DNA of 35,774 nt, taken from the NCBI RefSeq assembly GCF_003443655.1, contig NZ_CP031945.1, positions 1 to 35,774 on the forward strand, read 5' to 3'. The notes under the pieces were generated by a model. It saw nothing but the letters and a program-made list of their open reading frames with translations. It was not told the DNA's origin and ran no database searches. The DNA comes from Nostoc sphaeroides. GTDB lineage: Bacteria; Cyanobacteriota; Cyanobacteriia; Cyanobacteriales; Nostocaceae. The position numbers and the translations under genes were made by a program. Positions 25,201 to 32,098 of the stretch are shown here, piece after piece (position 1 is the first letter of the stretch; each line of letters opens with the position of its first letter).

Positions 25201-25502
25201 GGTTTTTTCCACCTTAAAGCCTCGGCTATCCGGCATGGTGAGTCTGTAAACTCAATCATCGCGTCAAACTGCTCTGCACAAAGTCGGTCACGCCCAAACT
25301 TCTGCTTAATAAAATCTTTGAAAGCGTCAAATGAAATCCAATGCTGTTTAACGCTCTCGTTAGTCCAGATTTGCTCAACACTATTGGGCTGTGTCGCCTG
25401 ATTCCTGGGTTCAGATAATAGTGGGGCTAAAGTCAGTTGATCTAGATGTCCACGAACATCATTTGTAGCAGTAGTACTAGAACCGTTAAAGGTGGCTACC
25501 AT
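22239..25502 (-). CDS. Plasmid primase-helicase (TOPRIM plus SF3 helicase), copy C
   Basis: A 1087-residue protein identical to copy B through residue 961: the same TOPRIM motifs, Walker A WGNGGNGKG (559-567), Walker B (604-613) and motif C (646-653). Differences are in the first SH3/KOW-like module (RVRLKESGEVCLISW in place of RVKLISSGEEYKISW, and QPLTATSKL in place of EPFTAPSLL). Copy C also keeps a second module (IGERVRYVGSDASLVAQELS ... RRIFAASELQLIE) that is lost from copy B. This is therefore the more complete version. Two near-identical initiator-type genes on one replicon are unusual. The start, ribosome site and leader are as in copy B. Confidence 0.88.
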   Translation of the reverse strand: MVATFNGSSTTATNDVRGHLDQLTLAPLLSEPRNQATQPNSVEQIWTNESVKQHWISFDAFKDFIKQKFGRDRLCAEQFDAMIEFTDSPCRIAEALRWKKPYSGVVYAALMLNADGSVWHSILSLPNDDGTKPYKRLAPSKNGDQCFYPRVVPTIRRLIEQQMGLEKGSIPDDVDFYEWLANSELPLITTEGGEKLFSLICQGYPATTNYGATCGVDKKTKRFKPSLQRIMNRPRTLLVAYDMDSNPSVVASVNKGIDALSYSAQKVGSTVSRPTWDESLGKGIDDLLLTPNGSTLWAQSYNLALCLAIITKMLGIGAVHEVNSFEQLEQLAQLYGTIVELNILKTRMSADNLIAALNQQIRELTHGKDAVESKSHQSKSYQSKSKLIPADILAFELAEDYRERLKYCNEYKEWKYYLGDDSGLWKSQDDHMIETMIQGILDARSIVGYGTDSYIVNIRKFMARRLTVETWPQRTGIVPFLDGVLVLATGKFEKHSPGNYLTWTLPHRFDNPSLRDWPTIRGWFQEVTEGDSQKIQTLICFAAATLRGMSHLQKILYLWGNGGNGKGIYSDILTALVGSENTWSGKIENLDNPNFLVDILNKRSVIFEDQDKVNGGLQTFKTLTGGGSTKAKEVYKKACDVRLSATVLITSNYAALQGSGVGRWLKRRLIVVNMNYCPPIVDTHLREKLYPEMGAFTQYLLTIPESEIINTLNGKNSTGYDLAYWEMAQMTDSIAAWVERHIVRDPKGVVKVGSNKNEWQSSSYRPEISTLFGSYHHYCQNSGQQGKSLPNFTPDLLQVLNHVLGWSDVKQEKTRTGSHFYGIRLRGTFDEAPFPSESSITSNQAGDGGVTDKVMDMVMDSKPYGDGCDGHLQKNLFVNEVNNHPSNFLKSESLGDEKTDFVESLGKTPSPPSQPSPEIAITHTPLALPSISPNHHQSVTNPSPAPSASVTTRQPVRGDRVRLKESGEVCLISWVSCGSDKVLLVSALTGQPLTATSKLRPGAAAGGLNLIDVSELEFLDAVAQLKIGERVRYVGSDASLVAQELSIYKPEKSGYSCTNQQKYLITNPQGNRRIFAASELQLIESNT

Positions 25503-25965
25503 TGGCTAATCCTTATGAGGTAAAGTGTGTGGGCTTTACCTCCCCTGAAGATTTACCAAGACTTTAATTAAATTTCTCTATAACCCGTTGTAGGAAGTCA
25601 TCGGAACTGATAACATTAAGTTATAAATAAATTTAATCGAAAACATTGAGGGTGTCTTCTAAGACTGTTAAACAACTTGCTTCTAACAAGTTGAGTCTTG
25701 GGGAGGCATTCTTTTCTTATGTATATCTGGTGACATGACACTTAGAAAAGATGGACTAAGGGTATAGTCTTATTACATAGTAAATTATCTCAGGCAAAAA
25801 AAAATAATAAATATCTCAGCTTTATAAAATAAAACAATTTATCTATTTTTCTCAAACTAAGACACAGCAAAGCTTTTACAATTTTTAAACTAATATTAAA
25901 AACCAAATAAATACCTCACACTAATAGTATTAGTGTGACTAAGAATAATTCAATTTGTTGATGCT
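25503..25965 (-). promoter_or_regulatory. Conserved untranslated leader of primase copy C
   Basis: It has the same elements as leaders A and B: GAGGTAAAG...CTTTACCTC just before the start, CAACTTG...CAAGTTG (about 25673-25693) and CTATGTAA (reverse strand, 25773-25780). At 25917-25937 the distal repeat is a near-perfect 21-bp palindrome (CACACTAATA, one base, TATTAGTGTG). In leaders A and B the corresponding site keeps only CACTA...TAGTG. It shares 160 bp with leader B without change next to the gene. Confidence 0.7.
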
Positions 25966-26040
25966 GCTTTAACAAGACATTAATCTAAAATTTTGACTGA
26001 CTTAATACCTTGGCTGCATTTTTTCACTAACAGCCATCTT

Positions 26041-26223
26041 TTAGCCTCTGGCTCTAGCGCGGGCATGATTCTCCAGTTGAAAACATCTGCCCAAGTTTCG
26101 ATCCCGTGAGCGGGGAGCAAAACTGACAACAAGATCCTTAAACCGTACCCAATCGCGATCGCTGATAGCTGTCAAAACCGGGATAAATGTACTTAGTGGC
26201 ATTAGAGTTGCTGTTTCAGTCAT
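26041..26223 (-). CDS. Small conserved plasmid protein upstream of primase C
   Basis: The 60-residue counterpart of the gene at 18457-18639. It differs at a few positions (V/L, E/D, E/V and T/A changes) with no frame change, so selection has kept it open even where the neighbouring gene is broken. The start ATG overlaps the end of the damaged upstream gene (ATGACTGA). Function unknown. Confidence 0.55.
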   Translation of the reverse strand: MTETATLMPLSTFIPVLTAISDRDWVRFKDLVVSFAPRSRDRNLGRCFQLENHARARARG

Positions 26224-26390
26224 CGGTGTAATCCTCAAAAATACAAACTATTGGTAACGGTTCATCTTCTGTATCAATTATTTCTACTAATCGTCTACCT
26301 GTCTTTTTGGCGATTCGCCTGCAATACTCCTCAGATGCAGCTACTTGCCAATAAGATTGTTTCCGTAACTGGGTCAAATTTTCCTTTGGA
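26216..26390 (-). pseudogene. Start-less copy of the small gene at 18632-18820
   Basis: From LTQLRKQSYWQVAASEEYCR to the stop, the protein matches the intact copy. Upstream of about 26388 the DNA changes: the original ATG is gone and an in-frame TAA precedes the conserved part. The end of the preceding ribbon-helix-helix gene (GCATGA) and a short out-of-frame ATG frame now occupy this place. The breakpoint marks the end of the long repeat. Confidence 0.6.
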
Positions 26391-26407
26391 GTGTTTTATG
26401 TCATCGG

Positions 26408-26593
26408 TCATGCTGCACCATCTTGCTTGGGCGGTTTCGCTGAGGGTAGCTCTCCTTTTTCTCGCGCATCCCTTACAAATGCTTCTACAAGAAAAGCAAC
26501 CAAGGTAGCGGTCGGTCTTCCTTGGATTCGTGCGATCGCCTCTAAATCTTCAAAAACATAATCTGGAACGGTTACTGAAAATCTTTTACTCAC
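26408..26593 (-). CDS. Ribbon-helix-helix protein (CopG-like)
   Basis: From the GTG at 26593 it is 61 residues: MSKRFSVTVPDYVFEDLEAI, then ARIQGRPTATLVAFLVEAFV and a polar tail. A strand (FSVTVP) followed by two helices is typical of CopG/Arc repressors; the helix-turn sequence GRPTATLVAFLV is especially clear. CAGG precedes the GTG; a TTG at 26626 would add 11 residues. It lies 60 bp downstream of another ribbon-helix-helix gene on the same strand, so the two may form a regulatory pair. Confidence 0.65.
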   Translation of the reverse strand: MSKRFSVTVPDYVFEDLEAIARIQGRPTATLVAFLVEAFVRDAREKGELPSAKPPKQDGAA

Positions 26594-26653
26594 ATACCTG
26601 TTTTTATCTATAGCCTTTGAAAGCAATTATACACCTAATACGCTAGTACGCAA

Positions 26654-26845
26654 TTATCCTTGTGAATGCTGCTTATCCAAAAATTCCTGGACTAGCTCAC
26701 AGATCACGGTGTCCATCGTCCGATTATTTTTAACGCACCACAGCTTAAATTCTGTATGCAAATCCTTTGGCATCCTTGCTCTAAGATGTGCCACTTCATC
26801 TGGTTTATCCCCTTTAGGTCTACCCACAATTACCCAATTACTCAT
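26654..26845 (-). CDS. Ribbon-helix-helix protein related to the one at 18948
   Basis: From the ATG at 26845 it is 63 residues beginning MSNWVIVGRPKGDKPDEVAH. It continues LRARMPKDLHTEFKLWCVKN, then helix 2 MDTVICELVQEFLDKQH. The LHTEFKLWC segment parallels LRTEFKVWC in the protein at 18948-19130, so both units carry related regulators upstream of their primase. A GTG start at 26869 is possible. Likely a DNA-binding autoregulator of replication or partition. Confidence 0.65.
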   Translation of the reverse strand: MSNWVIVGRPKGDKPDEVAHLRARMPKDLHTEFKLWCVKNNRTMDTVICELVQEFLDKQHSQG

Positions 26846-27108
26846 AAACGCTACTTTTTGATTATCCACTTATAATCAGTAATTTTCATTTTTGCGTACT
26901 AAATTTATAGCGTAATAGAGTAATTTGGTGTTATAGTGTGGCTATGGCATAAATGCCACGGTTTGACGAAGCCTGTATCAGATGGTTGAAACGGCAGAGT
27001 TACTTAATTAGCTACCACGCAAAAGCAGAGAAGGCAAAAGCGCCAGCGAGAGACAAGATACACGTATTCTTGGCGACTTCAGCCTGCGAATTTATTTTGA
27101 GGAAAATT

Positions 27109-27387
27109 ATGCGAGTAACAATCAGGCAATCTTTACACCCATTTATCAGCAATAAAGCGCAGGAATTAGGCATTAATGACCATGCAGAGGTAGTTAACTT
27201 CCTTTTACTTCAGATTTTGCTTTCATTCGATGCTGTCACAGGCTCCCACAAGGGGGAGCCAAGATACTCAGTAGTGTTGAAAAGAATGTTTCATGAAACT
27301 GTTTCAACGGTTGCATCAATGTTTCAGCCTCACAACAACCGTGAAACGATACTTTCACGAGCCTTAAACATGAAACATGAAACATGA
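27109..27387 (+). CDS. Small plasmid protein, possible ribbon-helix-helix regulator
   Basis: ATG at 27109 with GAGGA eight bases upstream gives 92 residues: MRVTIRQSLHPFISNKAQEL, then GINDHAEVVNFLLLQILLSF. A strand followed by helices and the VVNFLL segment resemble ribbon-helix-helix proteins. The frame is open further upstream (from 26953), but that part has no clear ribosome site. The 3' third of the gene overlaps a cluster of GTTTCA/TGAAAC motifs. A gene for a ParM-like protein starts 66 bp later, so this may be its DNA-binding partner, in a regulator-first order. Confidence 0.5.
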   Translation: MRVTIRQSLHPFISNKAQELGINDHAEVVNFLLLQILLSFDAVTGSHKGEPRYSVVLKRMFHETVSTVASMFQPHNNRETILSRALNMKHET

Positions 27388-27390
27388 AAC
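27288..27390. repeat. Cluster of GTTTCA/TGAAAC motifs (centromere- or operator-like)
   Basis: GTTTCA at 27288, 27301 and 27321; TGAAAC at 27294, 27342, 27371, 27378 and 27385. The last three are spaced exactly 7 bp (CATGAAA three times). Eight hexamers in about 100 bp directly before the ParM-like gene suit a parC site or repressor operator. Confidence 0.55.
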
Positions 27391-27453
27391 GTTAGTTGAT
27401 AACGACTACTTTTGCTTGTGACAGTGACGATAAAAAGTTGAGGGTAAAACGAT

Positions 27454-27822
27454 ATGTCAAGACCTAAAAAACAACCAACATGCTTTAGCACGAACGCACC
27501 CAACATAAACGAGCCTGAAACTATAACAGAGAAAGCATCAATGCCATCAAAAAAGGTAATTCATTTGATGCTAGATGCTGGACGATCCAGTATTAAATAT
27601 CAGGCTTTCGTTAATAACGAAACTGGCACAACACCAGTGATGAAGACCGAATCTTTGGTGTGTTGTGTGCCATCAGTACCATTTGGAGAATTAGGAGCTT
27701 TCAGCCTAAGCCGAGGCAAAGATGAAAACAACAAAGATGTTGTAGAGCATTGGGTTGTAGGCGACTCAGCTAGATTGCAAGCTATTGAACAGTGTAGGGA
27801 TAGATCAGGAGATCGTCCTTGA
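27454..27822 (+). pseudogene. ParM/StbA-like actin protein, N-terminal fragment
   Basis: Codons 1-112 look like the start of a plasmid actin. After a polar extension, VIHLMLDAGRSSIKYQAFVN carries the phosphate-1 motif (D-x-G) that binds ATP. SLVCCVPSVPFGELG and VVEHWVVGDSARLQAIEQ follow. The protein ends at residue 122, whereas ParM-type proteins exceed 300 residues, and the phosphate-2 and adenosine motifs are missing. Homology appears lost after AIEQ. The gene is therefore a stump left by a deletion associated with the transposon remnants downstream. It has a start at ATG 27454 with GAGGG upstream. Confidence 0.6.
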
Positions 27823-28031
27823 TGCATTGTCATGGAAGCGATCGCTGATGAAGTGAGCGTGTTCTTTGCGATCGCAAGAATGGGGGTGGCGGGTACGCCA
27901 TCGCTGTGCCAAGTTCTAGAGAGTGGAATCAGATGTACAAGTTGTCTAAAATTTTCTTGTAGGTAGGAAAAGCTTACTCGTTCATGAAATACTTTCATTG
28001 ATACGAATAAGCCAACAACATAAATACCACT

Positions 28032-28316
28032 GTGACACTACGAATACAAATTCTCAAGGATAAATTTAGTCAAAGTTTAGGATTGCCTTTTAAAGAATTG
28101 TTAAGTGAGTCTGCAATTAATATTGCACTCTCAGAACTAAAAATTAGATATAAAAAGCGATTATTTGACCCAATAGTAACAATTCCCGAATTGTTAGCCG
28201 CAGCTTCAACAAAACGGCTTCAAATTTATCAAATCGCTGTAATACCCCTGCCTCAACGCTTCGTAGTTCGTGGATGTAAAGCGGTCAAAAACGAAACACC
28301 TTCTGACCAAAATTGA
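28032..28316 (+). pseudogene. IS4-type transposase, N-terminal fragment
   Basis: A GTG start opens TLRIQILKDKFSQSLGLPFK, ELLSESAINIALSELKIRYK and RRLFDP-like KKRLFDPIVTIPELL, the usual N-terminus of a large IS4-type transposase. After about residue 58 the sequence no longer fits and the frame stops at 28316. A C-terminal piece of the same kind of protein is found 1.3 kb downstream, beyond a TnpB element. Confidence 0.6.
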
Positions 28317-28396
28317 GCGTAAGCGAAATTAGGGAAGAAGGTAGTTGAGTTTTTGACAATCATGATCTACTATTTATGTAGCAAGAATAGACATAA

Positions 28397-29635
28397 ATGA
28401 TCGTATTTGAGGCAAAACTTGAAGGACAAAACGAGCAGTATCGAGCGCTTGATGAAGCGATTCGTACTGCTCGTTTTGTGCGTAATAGCTGCCTGAGATA
28501 CTGGATGGACAATAAGGGCATTGGACGCTATGACCTAAATAAATTTTGCGCTGTACTTGCAGCCAGTATTGAGTTTCCTTGGGTTGACAAGCTGAACTCA
28601 ATGGCAAGACAAGCCAGTGCTGAAAGGGCGTGGTCTGCAATCGCTCGGTTCTTTGATAACTGCAAAAAAGGTAAACCAGGGAAAAAGGGATTTCCAAAGT
28701 TTAAGAAAGAACAAACGCATGGTTCTGTTGAGTACAAAACCTGTGGATGGAAACTTTCTGATGACCGCAGGTATATCACTTTCTCGGATGGATTTAAGGC
28801 AGGAACCTTTAAACTCTGGGGAACTCGTGACCTGCATTTCTACCAGCTTAAACAGTTTAAAAGGGTGCGGGTTGTACGTCGTGCAGATGGCTATTATTGC
28901 CAATTTTGCATTGACCAAGAGCGAGTTGAAAGACGAGAACCAACAGGAAAAACTATTGGTATTGATGTTGGACTGAACCATTTCTACACCGATAGTAACG
29001 GAGAGACAGTCCCCAATCCTAGACATCTTCGCAAGAGTGAGAAGTCTTTGAGGCGGTTGCAACGCCGGATGTCTAAGACTAAAAAAGGTTCTCAAAACAG
29101 AATTAAGTTTAGAAATAAACTTGCACGGAAACACCTCAAAGTAAGTCGCCAGCGTAAAGACTTTGCCGTTAAGACAGCAAGGTGCGTGGTGAGGTCTAAC
29201 GACCTTGTAGCGTATGAAGATTTGATGGTGCGGAATATGGTGAAAAATCACCGCTTGGCTAAGTCTATTAGTGATGCTTCGTGGTCGTTGTTTCGTGATT
29301 GGGTTGAGTATTTCGGTAAGGTGTTTGGTGTGGTCACGGTTGCCGTTCCACCTCACTACACCAGTCAGAATTGCTCTAACTGTGGCGAGGTTGTCAAAAA
29401 GACGTTCTTAACCAGAACTCATGTTTGTCCTCATTGTGGGCATACCCAAGACAGGGATTGGAACGCAGCGCGGAACATATTAGAAAAAGGATTGAGTACG
29501 GCGGGTCACGTCGGAACTAACGCCTCTGGAGAGACTGACCAATACTTGAGTGAGGAAACTCCTTCAAGCAAGTCAACTCGTGGAAAGAGGAAACCCAGAG
29601 AGCGATCTTTGGAATCCCCACCCTCAACGAAGTAG
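28397..29635 (+). CDS. tnpB: TnpB RNA-guided nuclease (OrfB, IS605 type)
   Basis: A 412-residue TnpB with all RuvC-type residues: Asp in IGIDVGL (about 196-202), Glu in VAYEDL (about 274-279) and Asp in HTQDRDWNAA. The zinc ribbon is C-S-N-C ... C-P-H-C (about 336-355). The N-terminal part (MIVFEAKLEGQNEQYRALDE, then NSCLRYWMD) is the usual helical/wedge region. TnpB is a nuclease guided by RNA from the element's right end that cuts empty donor sites and so helps the element persist. Beyond the RuvC domain is a basic Ser/Thr-rich tail. The gene looks intact. No tnpA is nearby, so transposition would depend on one elsewhere. Confidence 0.93.
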   Translation: MIVFEAKLEGQNEQYRALDEAIRTARFVRNSCLRYWMDNKGIGRYDLNKFCAVLAASIEFPWVDKLNSMARQASAERAWSAIARFFDNCKKGKPGKKGFPKFKKEQTHGSVEYKTCGWKLSDDRRYITFSDGFKAGTFKLWGTRDLHFYQLKQFKRVRVVRRADGYYCQFCIDQERVERREPTGKTIGIDVGLNHFYTDSNGETVPNPRHLRKSEKSLRRLQRRMSKTKKGSQNRIKFRNKLARKHLKVSRQRKDFAVKTARCVVRSNDLVAYEDLMVRNMVKNHRLAKSISDASWSLFRDWVEYFGKVFGVVTVAVPPHYTSQNCSNCGEVVKKTFLTRTHVCPHCGHTQDRDWNAARNILEKGLSTAGHVGTNASGETDQYLSEETPSSKSTRGKRKPRERSLESPPSTK

Positions 29636-29642
29636 GGTGGGG
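29616..29642 (+). ncRNA. Right-end hairpin, probable 3' end of the TnpB guide-RNA scaffold
   Basis: CCCCACCCT and AGGGTGGGG pair perfectly around a 9-nt loop, overlapping the tnpB stop. In IS605-type elements the guide RNA comes from this end and the guide is the flanking sequence just outside it, here starting near AGGATGTCAATGG. Confidence 0.5.
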
Positions 29643-29649
29643 AGGATGT

Positions 29650-29799
29650 CAATGGACTTTACTTAAAGTTATTGCTCACAAGGCTGTGAGCGATCGCCCT
29701 GGCAGAAGTGAACCACGAGTCCGTAAACGCCGCCCGAAAGCTTACCCCTTAATGACCAAACCCCGGCACGAATTACGAAAGCAATTGCAAACTGCTTAA
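29650..29799 (+). pseudogene. IS4-type transposase, C-terminal fragment
   Basis: Forty-nine codons in frame with no start: QWTLLKVIAHKAVSDRPGRS, then EPRVRKRRPKAYPLMTKPRH and ELRKQLQTA before TAA. The RPKAYPLMTKPR tail is the usual end of this transposase group, matching the N-terminal piece at 28032. The TnpB element lies between the pieces, but the catalytic middle is missing, so insertion alone does not explain the gap. Confidence 0.75.
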
Positions 29800-29914
29800 A
29801 CCACAAGTGTTTCAGCTTTTCAAGCGTGCCATTCGGATAAAGTGGTTCTTGTCAGATTTTGATACCGTTGGCGAAATATTACTTAATAATAGCTTTGTAA
29901 CAAATTTGCGGTAT

Positions 29915-30877
29915 CTAATGTCTCTTGTAAGGCACATTCAGCAAATCAATCGCCCGTTTCTTAGCTGCTTCCCCCCGCCGATCATACTTACTTGTAGTAT
30001 TTGGCGACGCATGACCTGCAAGTTTCGCTATCGTGACGATATCTGCACCCGCATCCAATAGATTACCAATAAAAGTTCTTCTAAAATCATGGGGTGTAAA
30101 GGCATCCACATCAGCTTTTTCCCCTCGCCGTTGCAATGCTCGTAACACCCCCTGCTCACTCATCCGTCTATGTATGATTTTATTTGCCTTATTTAAGGGA
30201 TAAAATAGCGCCCCTGGTGCTTTCCCCCGAATCAGCAGCCAATCAAGGACAGCTTGCACACCAGCTTCGGGTAAATACACAATTCGTTCCTTCCGGCCCT
30301 TAGCTTCACGTATTGTCAATGATCGAGTGCGCGGCTTAAAATCGCTCAAATCAAGATAAGTTACCTCACTGCGACGCAAGCCAACCGTCAAAACTGCCAG
30401 CAGTGCGGCATCCCTCCGACCCAATGTTGAGTCATCTTGAATACAATCATCCCAAAGTGCAGATATTTCTTCAGCATCGATTTCTCGCCCCTTCAATAAA
30501 CTCTTGCCCCGCACGGACTCAATATCAGCCGCTCGTCCATACTCATCCGTGGACATTAATTCTAACCGCCAAGCTTCCTTGAGCGTCCGCCGTAATGCAC
30601 ATAACATTTTATTCGCCATCGCTGGACTGTATTTTTCCATCAGCACCGACCGTACCGCAGCAGTGTGCTGATAGCGCAACTTCGACCAATCCAAAGTACT
30701 TGCATCACTTGTGCCACTGGTTAGCAGTTGGGCGATCGCGTTGAGTGCTTCCCGCATCGTCCGCCGAGAACCTTCACCAAGACTGTTAAGGTAAACTTCA
30801 GCTGGGTGTAGCGTCAGAGGTACTGGTTCGGTTAACGCCAGCGATTCTGGGTTGAAATTAGATGCGATCGCGTTCAC
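29915..30877 (-). CDS. Tyrosine recombinase / integrase
   Basis: A 320-residue site-specific recombinase. An N-terminal SAM-like core-binding domain (about 25-110) is followed by the catalytic domain with Arg in GLRRSE (168-169), Lys in EAKGRKER (about 193), H-x-x-R in TPHDFRRT (263-266), His in GHASPNTT (289) and the nucleophile Tyr in TSKYDRR (298). All catalytic residues are present, so it should be active. The start is GTG (NAIASNF), with HIP1 overlapping the first codons. Plasmid enzymes of this type resolve multimers or integrate DNA. With the 3.9-kb direct repeats on the replicon, dimer resolution would matter. No core site was identified. Confidence 0.9.
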   Translation of the reverse strand: MNAIASNFNPESLALTEPVPLTLHPAEVYLNSLGEGSRRTMREALNAIAQLLTSGTSDASTLDWSKLRYQHTAAVRSVLMEKYSPAMANKMLCALRRTLKEAWRLELMSTDEYGRAADIESVRGKSLLKGREIDAEEISALWDDCIQDDSTLGRRDAALLAVLTVGLRRSEVTYLDLSDFKPRTRSLTIREAKGRKERIVYLPEAGVQAVLDWLLIRGKAPGALFYPLNKANKIIHRRMSEQGVLRALQRRGEKADVDAFTPHDFRRTFIGNLLDAGADIVTIAKLAGHASPNTTSKYDRRGEAAKKRAIDLLNVPYKRH

Positions 30878-30896
30878 GGGCTGTCTGGTAGGTGCT

Positions 30897-31025
30897 TTAA
30901 ATTAAATCCTCCTCTAAATGTGCTGCAACCACAAGCCTTTCAAGCTCTACGGATTGCGAGAACTGATATTCTCTCCACCCATTTTGTTTGTAAGCCTTGC
31001 TGTGGCGAAAGTTGCAATCATTCAT
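30897..31025 (-). CDS. Possible small protein upstream of the recombinase
   Basis: ATG at 31025 opens 42 codons (MNDCNFRHSKAYKQNGWREY ... VAAHLEEDLI) ending 19 bases before the recombinase GTG. The frame has acceptable composition and would be translationally upstream of the integrase, but the ribosome site is weak and there is no family match. A leader peptide or excisionase-like gene is possible; so is chance. Confidence 0.3.
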   Translation of the reverse strand: MNDCNFRHSKAYKQNGWREYQFSQSVELERLVVAAHLEEDLI

Positions 31026-31067
31026 AATCTTGAATACTGAGCTTACTTTGGTCACGGTGTTAGAACA

Positions 31068-31595
31068 TTATTCACTATGATCCAGGCGAAATTTATGGGG
31101 ATTTTTCAGAATGAATACCCCGTTAGACTTGATTAAGTCACCCGTGCAATAAACGGGTAGGCGTTCTTGGTAAGCCTTCAGTGCCAGGATGTAGTCACGG
31201 TCAGCTAATTGGGTGTGGATGGGACGCAGTTTATCAACCACGATGCCCAGCATGGTGATGTCGCCACTCTTGTGATCTGCATTGGGTGTGGCGATGTGCG
31301 TGACGACTGCTTGAATGGTGGTATTAGGTGCATTTGTAATTAAGTCACCCAAAATTGACTGTTGATCTCTGGTTTCTGCCAACGCCAGAGTTTCAACGAC
31401 TTCCGCCATCCGACGAGAAAAGTCGATAATTTCTCCTTTGAGGGGAAGTAAAATTTCAAAACCGTCTAGAGTCCAAATGGCAGCTTTATCACCTTGACGC
31501 TGCTGTTGCTGCCAACCATGCCCAACTAAGTAAGCTTCTACTTGTCGGGGGTCGATACATTTGAATTTTTCCACATCCGGGAAAATAGCTGTCAT
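31068..31595 (-). CDS. Unknown partner of the DUF4365-like protein
   Basis: A 175-residue soluble protein. The N-terminal 90 residues (DPRQVEAYLVGHGWQQQQRQ, then AAIWTLDGFEILLPLKGEII) read as a compact alpha/beta domain. The C-terminal part (ITMLGIVVDKLRPIHTQLAD) is unassigned. Its ATG overlaps the stop of the DUF4365-like gene by four bases (ATGA), a strong sign of coupled expression and probably of physical association. No catalytic motif is obvious. It ends the four-gene operon that begins with the parA remnant. Confidence 0.65.
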   Translation of the reverse strand: MTAIFPDVEKFKCIDPRQVEAYLVGHGWQQQQRQGDKAAIWTLDGFEILLPLKGEIIDFSRRMAEVVETLALAETRDQQSILGDLITNAPNTTIQAVVTHIATPNADHKSGDITMLGIVVDKLRPIHTQLADRDYILALKAYQERLPVYCTGDLIKSNGVFILKNPHKFRLDHSE

Positions 31596-32095
31596 AGGGT
31601 TTCTCCAACGGCGATGCGTGACATTATGGTTTTGAGTGCGTCGGGGCTAAATATATTTTGACGCTTAATTTCCACTGTGATGTTCGTCTTGTTATCAATC
31701 GCTGGTTGTCCGCGCAACGATAGCCAGTAACCGCAGCGTTTGAGGGATATGGATTCTTCGGTTTGGGATAACCAGTCGCTAACTTCTTCTGGCACTAAAA
31801 CAACTATTAATAGTTGTGGCACGAAGGGGTCGTCTTCCCGGAGTTCGTCATAGTTTTTGACGCTGAGTCGGTATTTGATGGATGTTTCTCTCTTAACATC
31901 TTGGGATGTAGATTTAATTTGTACGTCAAATCTCGGCAGACGCTTGGAGTTGAGTTTTCCTGGTACGGTAATTGTAGCGTCGATGCCGCTATCATCTAAC
32001 CTACGTGTGGCTGCTTGCAAGGAGTAGCCAGCAGTTGCAGTGACGGCATACACATAAGCGTAACTGAAATCTTCTTTTTGGGTATTGAGGCTCAT
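31592..32095 (-). CDS. DUF4365-like protein, possible PD-(D/E)XK nuclease fold
   Basis: A 167-residue protein with the features of DUF4365. After an N-terminal helix (DFSYAYVYAVTATAGYSLQA) comes DDSGIDATI, and about 25 residues later FDVQIKSTS. The D...Q-I-K pair resembles the D-(D/E)-x-K core of restriction-like nucleases. The rest (FVPQLLIVVLVPEEVSDWLS, RCGYWLSLRG) is the usual alpha/beta continuation. Such proteins occur in mobile and defence contexts. Here it is three bases behind the partner of parA and overlaps the next gene, so it is part of a partition/maintenance operon. Nuclease activity is inferred. Confidence 0.7.
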   Translation of the reverse strand: MSLNTQKEDFSYAYVYAVTATAGYSLQAATRRLDDSGIDATITVPGKLNSKRLPRFDVQIKSTSQDVKRETSIKYRLSVKNYDELREDDPFVPQLLIVVLVPEEVSDWLSQTEESISLKRCGYWLSLRGQPAIDNKTNITVEIKRQNIFSPDALKTIMSRIAVGETL

Positions 32096-32098
32096 TAT

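Larger units (their letters stand above)
22443..26388 (-). repeat. Long direct repeat, copy C
   Basis: Partner of 14861-18803. Recombination between the copies would excise about 7.6 kb, including the IS4 element, the small-RNA region and the HTH gene, leaving one primase. Confidence 0.95.
28330..29642 (+). mobile_element. IS200/IS605-type TnpB-only element
   Basis: It consists of tnpB with short flanks and no tnpA (Y1 transposase). On the left, CTAC-TATTTAT-GTAG (about 28367-28381) is a small hairpin. On the right, a perfect 9-bp stem ends at 29642. Exact left limit and target motif were not fixed; coordinates are approximate at the left. Confidence 0.65.

Noticed and set aside
26953..27108. 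Upstream extension of the gene at 27109
   Set aside because: No ribosome site at the first ATG, whereas GAGGA precedes ATG 27109; the extension has no domain-like features.
27369..27390. CATGAAA repeated three times as a CRISPR-like or microsatellite feature
   Set aside because: The units are only 7 bp with no spacers; it fits better as part of the TGAAAC operator/centromere cluster.
27600..27998. Minus-strand open frame of 132 codons opposite the ParM fragment
   Set aside because: No ribosome site or recognisable domain; the + strand frame carries an actin motif.
28598..29356. 252-codon open frame on the minus strand
   Set aside because: It is antisense to tnpB, whose motifs are complete; composition and translated sequence look like a shadow.
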